Below, piece after piece: positions 50,609 through 60,500 of a DNA stretch of 64,000 bases. The DNA lies in assembly GCA_934757825.1 (NCBI GenBank), contig CAKVLP010000002.1:320110-384109 (forward strand), given 5' to 3'. The position numbers and the translations under genes were made by a program. The notes beneath the pieces were generated by a model. That model searched no databases and was not told the origin of the DNA. It saw only the letters and a list, made by a program, of their open reading frames with translations. The DNA comes from an uncultured Clostridia bacterium (GTDB lineage Bacteria > Bacillota > Clostridia > Christensenellales > UBA1242). Each line of letters starts with the position of its first letter. Position 1 is the stretch's first letter.

Positions 50609-50992
50609 TTATTTGCCATAATACTCTGCTGGCAATTTATAACCCCAGTCATTCTCAACTATATTTGTTAGGCATTTACGCTGGGTAGAATTCAAATCCT
50701 TTATATCGCAAGCAAACATCTCATCAAAGGCCTTTTTATCTTTCGTTTTTCTGTCCATCAAAACAAGTTTTTTTCCAATAAACGTTTTGTAAACTTCTTC
50801 CGCATAAGTTCCTTTGCCGTATGCATCAACTTCGTCTAAGGCCTTGCTCCATTCCTCTTTTGTGCCAACCCCATTGTCAAACGATTCTTCTGCTTCGTAT
50901 GCCAAATCAACAAGTCGTTCGTATTCATTGTGACACTCCAACAAATTAGGATAATCCTTAAACTTAAATTCCTTTCCAAATACAAATTTCAT
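50609..50992 (-). CDS. putative immunity protein, family B (copy 1)
   Basis: A 127-residue acidic protein, paralog of the 48563 product (LNSTQRKCLTNIVENDWGYK, KLPAEYYGK). It has its own promoter (51019-51047) and AAAAGGAAAA before its ATG, and begins the second cassette. The toxin it would counter is not identified. Confidence 0.7.
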   Translation of the reverse strand: MKFVFGKEFKFKDYPNLLECHNEYERLVDLAYEAEESFDNGVGTKEEWSKALDEVDAYGKGTYAEEVYKTFIGKKLVLMDRKTKDKKAFDEMFACDIKDLNSTQRKCLTNIVENDWGYKLPAEYYGK

Positions 50993-51018
50993 ACTATTTT
51001 CCTTTTTACTATGTTTTT

Positions 51019-51047
51019 ATTATATCATTTTTAAGTCGAATCTCATA
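51019..51047 (-). promoter_or_regulatory. promoter of immunity cassette 2
   Basis: Minus strand TATGAG (complement of 51042-51047), 17 bases, TATAAT (complement of 51019-51024). The -10 is consensus and the -35 weak. The sequence around the -10 is shared with the cassette 3 promoter. Confidence 0.6.
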
Positions 51048-51058
51048 GCGAATTAACA

Positions 51059-51096
51059 AAAAATAGAGATAGTGCAATAGTACACTATCTCTATTA
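51059..51096 (-). terminator. terminator of the toxin operon
   Basis: AATAGAGATAGTG and CACTATCTCTATT form a 13-bp perfect stem, followed by T's on the minus strand. It lies just beyond the stop of the toxin-linked immunity gene, so it ends the operon from 63755. Confidence 0.85.
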
Positions 51097-51101
51097 TGAT
51101 T

Positions 51102-51506
51102 TTAATAAGTTCCTTTTAGTTTTTCTTGAATTCTGTCCCTTTTATCATAAAACTCTTCTGGCAAGCGATATGGACGTTCTTCCTCAACCATCATTGCAAC
51201 CCATTTTTTCTGAGAATCATTTAATAAACTAAAATCCTGTCCGAATACCGAATCCCAAGCATGTTTTTTCCCATCAATAACCATTGTTAACTCTGGACGT
51301 AATGGAGCAAATATATTAAATACAATTTTAGAATAAACGTATGTTTTAAATTCTAGACCATTTTTTATACTTTGCCCCCACTCATCGTTTGCCTTTGCAG
51401 TACCTTTTTTTTCTGCTCTAAATTCAGCCGCATACATTTTTTTGCTAAAATTTTCACACATTTGATGTGCTTTTTTTATCTCTGGATAATCATCATATTT
51501 AAACAT
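51102..51506 (-). CDS. probable cognate immunity protein of the nuclease toxin, family A (copy 1)
   Basis: A 134-residue soluble protein whose ATG overlaps the toxin stop codon by one base (TAATG), the classic toxin-immunity arrangement ensuring joint translation. It begins MFKYDDYPEIKKAH and ends LPEEFYDKRDRIQEKLKGTY. It is the most divergent member of family A over its first 100 residues, as expected if it matches a different toxin from its paralogs. No Pfam family is recognised. Binding to the toxin's C-terminal nuclease is inferred from position. Confidence 0.75.
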   Translation of the reverse strand: MFKYDDYPEIKKAHQMCENFSKKMYAAEFRAEKKGTAKANDEWGQSIKNGLEFKTYVYSKIVFNIFAPLRPELTMVIDGKKHAWDSVFGQDFSLLNDSQKKWVAMMVEEERPYRLPEEFYDKRDRIQEKLKGTY

Positions 51507-54500
51507 TATTTCTTCCCCTTATTCATTATATCATATTCTTTTTGTTTTACCTTGTTCTCGGATATACCGCCAAGATGTGGAACTCCACCATATCTCGCAG
51601 TATGTAATGAATGGTCAACCAATTGTGCAGTAAAACCATCTTGATGTTCATGCCAAACCAAATTGTTTTCCTTTCTGTAATCACTAATCATGTTTCTATC
51701 TGCACTTAAAAATGAAACACCCCTCTTTTCACACCAATCTATGAACTTTTGTGGTGGTTTTTTACCCCACGTATCAGCCAACATATCATCAAAAATATCA
51801 AAACTAACTTTTCGATTTGTTCCATATCCCTCTGGAACTTTCACAGTGGCATAGGCAAAGTCATCAAACACTGGGCAACCATTTTTAATTGGTACCACAG
51901 TCCCATTCTTGCCTACTATTATACCATTTCCATTGTTTTGAAGCAATGTATTTTTATCAATAACATTGCCATTTACGTCACAAATTTTCCAGTTTTTGTT
52001 TTTAGGGCCTGGAAGGTATTTTATTCTTTTCTTTAAAGTTTCCTGGCTTACAGGAGTGTCGTCGCTGTCCAATGCGCCCATTTCGGCTGCTTCTTGCAAT
52101 CTACGGTCAGCGCGTTCCATTCTGTTTGATTTAATCTTTTCTACAATTTTGCCACCAACTAGGGCGATTGCCGAAGTGGTTGCACCAATGCCTGCTGAAA
52201 CAAAGAATGTTTTCCAATCGATTTCGTTGCCAGTAACAATGCATGATAGTAAGTACATTGAAGAACCACTTATTGCACCATTTAAGATTGGGCCAAGGAC
52301 TTTGAAAATATTAACCTTGTTTGCTACTTTGCTAAATATTTGATCGCTTAAAAACATTACAGATCCGCTTAATCCACCAAGTAGGACTGCATTCATACAT
52401 GTTTTTAAGTTCATCTGGTCAAATGGTGTACTTGCTATGTAGTTGCCGATGCCACCAAGTGCACCAGATAATACGCTAATACCGCCTTTTATGAAGAACT
52501 GCTTAATATTGTTTGTAACGTTTTTAACTGCGATATTGGTAATTGATTTTGCGCCCATTCCGATAGCGCCAGTTAGCATACCCGAAACAAAACTTACGCC
52601 TAACGATCGCAAATCAATGTTTTCTGGGGCGGTTCTATTTATAACAACTTGATTGAATAAGTCAAGTGAAGCGCTAATCAATCCGCCACCTAGAATTGGG
52701 CCACCTGGGAGTGCGCAAATTACTACTCCTGCAACTACTCCCGCCACGCTAGCAAGCGCGGTGTAAAGTTGTTCCCAAACAGTCGCTTTTTTGACTGGGT
52801 CGGCTGGAAGTTGAAGTACTTCAACCGTTCCGTCTTTCATAATCACATAGTAAGTATTGTTTTGGATATTCGCCTCGTAATACAAGAGCATTTCGGCGTC
52901 AATTCCAAGCACTGATTCTTTCTGTGAACCAGTGGCATAGTCATTAAGTGCTTGATATGAAATATAATCAAATTTGTCGATGTCAATTTCAAGTTCAGAT
53001 GAGGTTTGACTGGTTATAATTTGCTTAATAGTATCTGCGACATACTCATAATCAATGTCGTTGTTTATGGTGTAACTATCAAACTCAAATTTCGTATCGT
53101 AATTTGTGTAGTGGCTATAATCCGCAATGTCGAAGTTGTACACATCGCCCAGTGCGTCGTTGTAAACGCCATTGTCATCTACGCTTGTGTACGACAAAAC
53201 GTAATCCACCACCATATAACTTACATACTTTTCAAATGCGATATAGTGATATGGTCCCCATAGTTGATTGTACGTAAGTTTAAACAAGTTGTACTCTTCT
53301 TCGCCATATTCAGCGTCGCGAACAAGCATAACACCCGATTCAACATCGTCGCTTGTCAAGTGGTCGTCTTCCATCATGGACACAAATCCAGCGCCAAAAT
53401 AAATCTCGTCGTCCTCTTCAAATGCTTGTGCGTAATTTGTATAAACATAGCCCTTTATCATTCTGTCGTCAGATGTGTCAGGTGTATTTATGCCGGTTTT
53501 TGCATACGCTGGGAAAACATCATCATAGCCAAACGACATTAGGTCGATTATAGCCATTGAATACAAGAAGTCTTTTTCTTTACTATCGTTTTCCTCGTCA
53601 TCTCCTGTCACTGTGCTTGTAGCAAACGAACTTGACACCATATCAAAAGTGGAGATGATTTGGGTTTGTTTAAGTTGTTTTTCTTGCTGTTGTTTTAGGC
53701 TTTCTGCGGTCTTAACTTGCAACTCGTTTTTAATGTTGTTTTCCGTCACGCTTGTCTTTATCGCAACAAGCAAGTTTTGCCCCGACATAACAAGCATAAT
53801 AAAACACATAAATAGGATTATGCAAGGCGTAACAATTTTCTTATAAATCCTCTGCCCTGTAATCTTGTTTTTATGCGGATTGTTGTATTTTTGTTTTGCC
53901 TTTTCTATGTCTTTTAGTTGGATACTTTTAGGGGCTTCGCCAATGTTTGCCTCAGCAAGTACAGGCTCACTAGCCACTTCAATATTTTCCGCTTTTCGCC
54001 TCTTTGCTAGCAAAATTATAATAAACACAGCAAGCGGAACAAGGCTAAAAATAGGAAGATTTTTCAGCATAACCTTGCCAATTCCGCTAATGAGACTAGA
54101 TGCTGTTGTTCCAGCAAATAGTGCATTGGCGTTCTCGGCAGTCAACCAAATTGCTGTAAGTTTCACAAGTCCGTCGTTTTTTACGCCGATTGAAGCAATT
54201 TCGTCGTAGGTCATATCATCGGTAAAAATACAGCCCGAAAGATCATTTTCATACAACCAACCGGCGAATAGTAATCCAGCCGTATCTTGTAGTTTTGGTA
54301 AACTAATTTTTTCGGTTTTTAAGCCACTAATAGTCTCCAAAAGTGTGCCGTCAACAAGGTGAATTGTAAGTCCGCTTCCCTCTACAAGTTGCGACCTATC
54401 AATCTTTGTCCAAACAGCGTCAAGTCGCATACTTGGCACATTTGGCACGTTGTTAATTTGCCCGCGATAAAATCTTATGGTGTTGTCTGGCTGAACATAA

Positions 54501-57500
54501 CGATATCCAAACAAAACGTAGCCGTTTTTGGTTGGTTTTGGCAACGCTTGAAGTGCGTTAACCTTTTGATTGTACGAAGCAATCTGCGCACCATCGAACA
54601 CTTTTATCTCGACGTTTGCGTAATTCCAAACTGCTTTAAGTGTTACATTTTGTGGCCTATTAAACACATATTCGCCAGTATAAATCGTTCCGTCCTCGTC
54701 TTGCCAACCACCAAATTCAAACTTGTCGTCGGTCGAAGTCAAAACAGGAAGGTCAAAGGCTTTTCCGCCATATGCGGTATCACTTAAAACTTCCTCTTCG
54801 CTGTTTAGAAGTTTAAATGTGTAGACCTTACTCGAAGTAAATATATCAATATAGTAAGTTGTGCTGTTGCCCAAGCGGTCAACAAGTGTAATCTCGTAAT
54901 TACCCTCTTCGTCAATAGCAGGAATATTGCTCACTTCGGAATATTCGTAGATGTGAGTGTACTCCCCGATTTTAGTGACTTTAATTAAGCCAAAATTATC
55001 AAGCGAATTTAAAACATCTTTAATAACAACATTATTTGCTCTAAGGCGCGTGCCAGCATCAAGTTTATTTAAAACGTGAGTTGTTTCGGTGTTATTAAAA
55101 AGTCTTTTGAAAGTGATTTCACTTACTATGTCGCCTTTTTTGATATACACGGCGTCGAATTCGGTTTTGCCAAACTTGTTTGTATCAACAACTGTGTACA
55201 TTCCAGTTGGAGCATTTTTTAGTTCCAAAAATGTCTCAACCGCAACTCCAAATGGAACTTCAAATTGTCTTCCACTTGTTTTGTGGATAAGCGTAACTTT
55301 TTGACTTTCGTATTCGGCAATTGAAAGAAAGTAAACGCTTGTTTTGCTCGTTTTTATTTCACCGTTATCATCAACATAGGCGTACAATCTATCATTTAAA
55401 AATGGCGTGCCAATTGTAAGTTTGTCAAAGTAGTCTTCACTAAACACAAGCACGTCTCTTTCAAGCGCTCGGTCTAGAATATTTACAAACTCATTGTAAT
55501 CGGCTATTTCTTTTTCGGTTGAGTCCTCAGAAATTACTGGCACAATAATATTTTCTTTAAGAGTCACAAAAGTGCTAGCGTCTGTTAAGTCAAAATATTT
55601 TTTCTCAACAATTGACTTAGCCTTACTATGCAAAGCAGTTATCATATCCCTTTCTTTTAGATATGTAACATTATCAAAAATATAGCCATTTTCGGTAACT
55701 TTTACGGTGCTTGCATAGTACCTAGAAGCAAATGTAACCGCATCGTTTTCATCGCCCAACACAACGCGAACTTTTCCACTGCCCGCTGTTGGCAAAACCA
55801 CCTCGTAGTGAATTGGATCGTAGTCAGACACGCCCACCACACTATCAAAAGTTTGCTGGTTAATTACAGGCGCATTTCCCTCATTAACCACCGAAAATCT
55901 CCACGCAAACACGTAAGTGTCGCCGGTTGCGGTTCGATTGAAATACTCCTCGTTATTGGCAAAAACTGCCTCATAGTTGCCCGCTTTAAGAGGCTTAAAT
56001 GTCCAATCGTGGTTGCCAGCGGTCTTTTCGGAAACTAGCCCTGTCTTAGGCATATTGTCGTCATCACGCTCCACATTGTCCCAGTCGCCGTTCAGCAAAT
56101 ACACCCTGCCTACAAGCGGTGCGTGTTTTGTTGTCAACTCATTTTCGTTTTGTGTGGAAAGTGTAAGCCCGTCAAGCGCATACACTGGATAAACATCAGT
56201 TGGGGCAAAAATTCTAGAACCATTTACTAACCCGTCGCCAAAGTAAACGCGTGCATTGGCTTGATTGCTTTTTTCGTGAACGTACACGGTTTTTGTACGT
56301 TTCAAACCGATATTTGTTGTTATCAAAAACTCATATTTGCCAGTTTTGCTAAAAACTTGTCCATCATTGCATGTTAAAAAATTTGTACTGTCGTTAAATC
56401 TATATTTAACATCAAAATTATTTTCTTTTAGGTCAAGTTTAAAACCGTCCATAGTGCCTTGATTGTTGCTTATGGCGCCTTTAACTTGTTTTATCCTTGT
56501 CTCTAATCTCTCGTTTGTTTCGTCTTCGCTAGAACCGCCATTTGAAAAGTAAAAGTTTTCAAAAACAACTTCGGCACTTGTGTTGCATAGATAAAATGTG
56601 GTCTCTTCCACGACGTTTTTGTAGGTCGTAACGTCGGTAGAAACTGTTTTTTTCTTTCCCCACTTCGTAACTTCTTTATACACAACTTCGGTGTTTTTAA
56701 TCTCGTATGCAACAGTGAGTTTTATATACACACCCTTTTTAAGATCCTCGCCCTTTGGCTGATACACCGAAACTGGTGCGTCAGTTGTCGCTGGGTCAAA
56801 GATGTTAAAGAAATTTACAGTGTGTAGTCCAAATGTCTCCTTTTGATTAAAGCGATTAAGCATTGTAAAATCGCTATTACTCGTAGGATAACTCTCGTCG
56901 GCAGTTGGCACAAATTTTTGGATAATTAGCGCCCCTTTTCCAACAACGCCCACGCTGGGAAGACCGTTTACATTAGCCTTCCACGTGTCGTCGCTTATGC
57001 TCCAAGTTTTGCCGTCGGAGCCCAAAATATTGTCATTAGAATTAAAATTGTATCTTAATTTTATGTCAACAAATTTATAGCTTGAAATTATATCGTTTTC
57101 GTCATCATCTTTTAATCGATTTCCATCGTCGTCAAGGGCGTATACTGGCTCGCCCTCTCCTACGATATATCCATAACTTTCAAAGCCATTGTAGTCGTGC
57201 CCCTTTAAAACTTGACCGTCGTTTACTGTGTCAACAAAAAAGTTTAAGAAAGGCACATTTTGCCCGTTTTTGCTAAACGCGTAGCGTGGGTCACCGTCCA
57301 CAACATAGCCTGTGTTATCGGCAAGTATGTACGACTTGGACGGAATATATTTGTTTTCATCGTTTAAAATGTATGTGCCATTTAGGTCGGTGCCTTCCAA
57401 ATCGGTCACCGTTTGTGCCAAAACGACATCATTTTTAGAAGTAAAGTTGGCGCCCAATGTGACGAAGGACAAACAAAGTGCAAGGACAATGAAAAGTATC

Positions 57501-57520
57501 AATTTAAGGTGTTTTTTCAT
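51506..57520 (-). CDS. giant surface protein with C-terminal HNH/WHH-type nuclease toxin
   Basis: A 2004-residue protein. Signal peptide about 1-36. Long beta-rich outer region to about 900. Two InlB/Listeria-Bacteroides-type repeats near 910-1040 (contain KFEFGGWQDEDGT). Membrane helices lie near 1152-1176 and 1228-1248, followed by a second soluble region, then Gly/Ala-rich hydrophobic segments about 1590-1800 (AGVVAGVVICALPGGPILGG). The last 50 residues read NLVWHEHQDGFTAQLVDHSL then HTARYGGVPHLGG, matching the W-H-x-H...LVP..LH...H.GG pattern of HNH/ENDO VII toxins. The start overlaps the HINT gene by four bases, and the stop overlaps an immunity gene. Confidence 0.83.
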   Translation of the reverse strand: MKKHLKLILFIVLALCLSFVTLGANFTSKNDVVLAQTVTDLEGTDLNGTYILNDENKYIPSKSYILADNTGYVVDGDPRYAFSKNGQNVPFLNFFVDTVNDGQVLKGHDYNGFESYGYIVGEGEPVYALDDDGNRLKDDDENDIISSYKFVDIKLRYNFNSNDNILGSDGKTWSISDDTWKANVNGLPSVGVVGKGALIIQKFVPTADESYPTSNSDFTMLNRFNQKETFGLHTVNFFNIFDPATTDAPVSVYQPKGEDLKKGVYIKLTVAYEIKNTEVVYKEVTKWGKKKTVSTDVTTYKNVVEETTFYLCNTSAEVVFENFYFSNGGSSEDETNERLETRIKQVKGAISNNQGTMDGFKLDLKENNFDVKYRFNDSTNFLTCNDGQVFSKTGKYEFLITTNIGLKRTKTVYVHEKSNQANARVYFGDGLVNGSRIFAPTDVYPVYALDGLTLSTQNENELTTKHAPLVGRVYLLNGDWDNVERDDDNMPKTGLVSEKTAGNHDWTFKPLKAGNYEAVFANNEEYFNRTATGDTYVFAWRFSVVNEGNAPVINQQTFDSVVGVSDYDPIHYEVVLPTAGSGKVRVVLGDENDAVTFASRYYASTVKVTENGYIFDNVTYLKERDMITALHSKAKSIVEKKYFDLTDASTFVTLKENIIVPVISEDSTEKEIADYNEFVNILDRALERDVLVFSEDYFDKLTIGTPFLNDRLYAYVDDNGEIKTSKTSVYFLSIAEYESQKVTLIHKTSGRQFEVPFGVAVETFLELKNAPTGMYTVVDTNKFGKTEFDAVYIKKGDIVSEITFKRLFNNTETTHVLNKLDAGTRLRANNVVIKDVLNSLDNFGLIKVTKIGEYTHIYEYSEVSNIPAIDEEGNYEITLVDRLGNSTTYYIDIFTSSKVYTFKLLNSEEEVLSDTAYGGKAFDLPVLTSTDDKFEFGGWQDEDGTIYTGEYVFNRPQNVTLKAVWNYANVEIKVFDGAQIASYNQKVNALQALPKPTKNGYVLFGYRYVQPDNTIRFYRGQINNVPNVPSMRLDAVWTKIDRSQLVEGSGLTIHLVDGTLLETISGLKTEKISLPKLQDTAGLLFAGWLYENDLSGCIFTDDMTYDEIASIGVKNDGLVKLTAIWLTAENANALFAGTTASSLISGIGKVMLKNLPIFSLVPLAVFIIILLAKRRKAENIEVASEPVLAEANIGEAPKSIQLKDIEKAKQKYNNPHKNKITGQRIYKKIVTPCIILFMCFIMLVMSGQNLLVAIKTSVTENNIKNELQVKTAESLKQQQEKQLKQTQIISTFDMVSSSFATSTVTGDDEENDSKEKDFLYSMAIIDLMSFGYDDVFPAYAKTGINTPDTSDDRMIKGYVYTNYAQAFEEDDEIYFGAGFVSMMEDDHLTSDDVESGVMLVRDAEYGEEEYNLFKLTYNQLWGPYHYIAFEKYVSYMVVDYVLSYTSVDDNGVYNDALGDVYNFDIADYSHYTNYDTKFEFDSYTINNDIDYEYVADTIKQIITSQTSSELEIDIDKFDYISYQALNDYATGSQKESVLGIDAEMLLYYEANIQNNTYYVIMKDGTVEVLQLPADPVKKATVWEQLYTALASVAGVVAGVVICALPGGPILGGGLISASLDLFNQVVINRTAPENIDLRSLGVSFVSGMLTGAIGMGAKSITNIAVKNVTNNIKQFFIKGGISVLSGALGGIGNYIASTPFDQMNLKTCMNAVLLGGLSGSVMFLSDQIFSKVANKVNIFKVLGPILNGAISGSSMYLLSCIVTGNEIDWKTFFVSAGIGATTSAIALVGGKIVEKIKSNRMERADRRLQEAAEMGALDSDDTPVSQETLKKRIKYLPGPKNKNWKICDVNGNVIDKNTLLQNNGNGIIVGKNGTVVPIKNGCPVFDDFAYATVKVPEGYGTNRKVSFDIFDDMLADTWGKKPPQKFIDWCEKRGVSFLSADRNMISDYRKENNLVWHEHQDGFTAQLVDHSLHTARYGGVPHLGGISENKVKQKEYDIMNKGKK

Positions 57521-60500
57521 TCTGCCCCTCCTATCACAAAGTTCTCGGCATACAACTCAATCAAAGAATTCATCTTTTCAATTGTAATGAGCCCTTTGCC
57601 GATTGCGATGGACAAATACTCGCCATTTACGCTATCAAAAATCTCTTTTGAAACCTTTCCCTCTAAATACTTTTTAAAGTCAAATAATCCAAATTTCAAA
57701 ATGTCATTTTGCATTTTTTCTTCGTCATATTTAAGCGTTCCGTCAACAACATCAAAGTAATTAACAAGGCCTTGTGTTTCAGCCGAAACCGACAACATTC
57801 CATTTGTGAAGATACACAAATGCGAGTCGGACATTGGGCTAAATGTATTGGTGTATTCTTTTTCGGTGCTAAATCCAAGCAATTTGACCTCTGTAATTCT
57901 TCTCACGCCGTCAAGGTCAACAACTTCTTTTGCAAACCTATGCCCTACGTAGTCTTTAACATTTTCAACACTTAGATAAACATATTTATTAAGGTCAAAA
58001 TCCCAGAAGCCGTGCTCTCCAATAACATTTACGCTTGTGTCGCCAAAGTCAAGTTTTAGCACATCGTATACATCTTCGCCGTGGCTTATCAAAAACGAAA
58101 CTGGGGCTGTATCAAACGCGCCTGTGTAGAAGTTCCAAACAAGCAATTTGTCTGTTGCATTTAAAGTTTCAACCGTCTTTTGACTGCCGTCCGCCAAAGT
58201 AATCATTGTACCAGTAGATACGCAAGTAGGAGCATAATCTGTATGTCCCCTAAATTTCACAACTGCTCCCTGGGTTGATGCTAGATTGATATATTTAGGA
58301 CACTTATCATAACTAAATATGCCATCCATACCATCAATTGTCCAGTGTTTGAAGACTACACCTTTTATTGGATAACTTTTAACGGTTTGCTCTACATCAT
58401 AGGTCGCCGTTATTGCCTTATCACCTTTTGTTTTATCGTCAAATTCAACAACATTCCACCCGTTTTCGCAGTCAACTTTCCAATAAAAGTAAACATTGTA
58501 TGTAATAGCCGTCCAACTAGCACTTACTTCGCTATACGCATTGTATTTGGAATAATCTCCACTAAGGTTTCCATTCGACTCATAAATTTTAACTCCGTCG
58601 CTAGCGAAAAGCCCGTTGAAAATGTATCCAGTTCTAGTGTATGTTCCGCAATTGCCAGAAAGCCCATCTGCAAACACAATGCAAGCGTGCCCTGAGTCTC
58701 CTACAAGGTTAACTTTTAGTTTCCTAATGTTTAGGCTAAGCACGGTGTTAAATTCTATCGACTCAAAGTTGTAGTTTTGGGTGCATTTTACATTAACTTG
58801 TGCATACTTATCGTCAGTCGCGGTTATGGACTTAATTGTTGCCATTATTCCGCCACCTATTGCGCTTACTTCCACCATATTTGGGTCAACTGTCTGATAT
58901 GCAAAGTTTGGAATACCATAGGTTGTTTTTGAAAGTCTTTCGGCGTCAAATTTAAGTTCGTTGTTATATAAATAGCACGCATTAGATACAAATTTGACAT
59001 TTTCTTCTTTAAGTGGATTAAATACATTAAAGATATTTTCGCAAGTAAATACATATGTCATTGTGCCGTCCTCAATTGCTAGCACAAATCCAACCGTACT
59101 TTTGCCATCAGCATTGTCGTCGATTGTCACTCGTACAATGTCGTAATTTTGTTTAACTGCGCTCGCCTCTCCGATTGCATAGGCATCGCCAAGTTTTAAA
59201 CCAAAGTCCATTAGGTCGAGACCTAAATATTTCACTTTAACATCGGCATATCTACCCGTATGCAATTGCGAGTATCCATCAACAATCGCGATGTTTTCGC
59301 TATCTTTATCAATGATTACATTAAACAACTTATCGTCGCAAATGGCACCGCTATTTGAATACACTGCCTCGTACTGAACATCGGACAAACTAGCCACAAC
59401 AAATGTGTGTGTCCACATTGTCCCTACGCGGTCAAGGGAGCGATATGTTACGCTAACGCTCGTACCTGCTGGCGTGTTTTGTTTTACGCTGATAATGTTA
59501 GAATTTACATCAACATATTCTACGCAGTTGTCCGCCACAACAACTTCCCAGCGGATATCGTCTGCGTGTGCTGAATGAGACAATGTAAAACTATTTAGCA
59601 CGCCCCTATTAAGCGAGTCGCTTGTTATGCTCAAAGTCTCATTTGGGATATACACCAAGACCTCGCACACATAAGTCACGCCGTCCTGCTCGGCTTGCAA
59701 TGCAATCCTCTTATTTAAGTCGGCCTTACTTGTAAGGTTTGGTTTTACTCTAAATGTGTCGCCAATTACGTCACCATTAAAGTAATTTCCCTCGATATTT
59801 TCTGCTCCGGAAACAATAGTAATCCTTGGGCAATTTACGCTAGCCGTTTCGCTAACCAAAGTGCTTAGTTTTACCTCTTCCCCGCTATTTATTTTGCTTA
59901 TTGGGTTAGTATTGTCTGCCACCAACTTTAATGTTCTTGTTGGTTTGTAGATGTCAAACTCAATTGTATTTGAATTTAGTCCATATGCCGTAACATACAA
60001 ACTTATCGACACTTTGCCTGCTGGCAAGTTGTCTAAGACTGCCAATTTGTCGCCATTAAGGGTTGCAAAGTCGGTTTCATTCAAAACATATGTTCCGCTT
60101 AAAACATCGGTGTTTAACGGATATATTGTGTAGCCAATCAAGTCAGATATACAATATGTCTTATTTTCATACAAAGTAGAGGTGTCTGAGTTTGCAACAA
60201 TGTGTGTCGCTGGAACAAAGATTTCTATCTCTCTTTCTTCCGACAACTCTATGCCGTTTTGAACAGTGTAAACGGTAACTGTGAAGTGCGGATTTTTAAC
60301 CGTGATTTCAGCAAGTGGATTTATCACAACAAAGTTTCCATACACTTTGGCAAGGCTAGTGTCACTAACCCTAATGCCGAATGTTTTGTTTGCTTGGGTT
60401 ATATTAAATGGTTCTAGAAAACTTGCGCTAAACTCTATCCTATCGTTTGGCATATACTTGCCGTTGTAAGATGGCGCGGTGTAATTTGCAATGGCAAACT

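Noticed and set aside
57517..58230. A self-splicing intein in the surface protein
   Set aside because: There is no C-terminal His-Asn with a following Cys/Ser/Thr and no downstream extein. The features fit a HINT/hedgehog-type domain instead.
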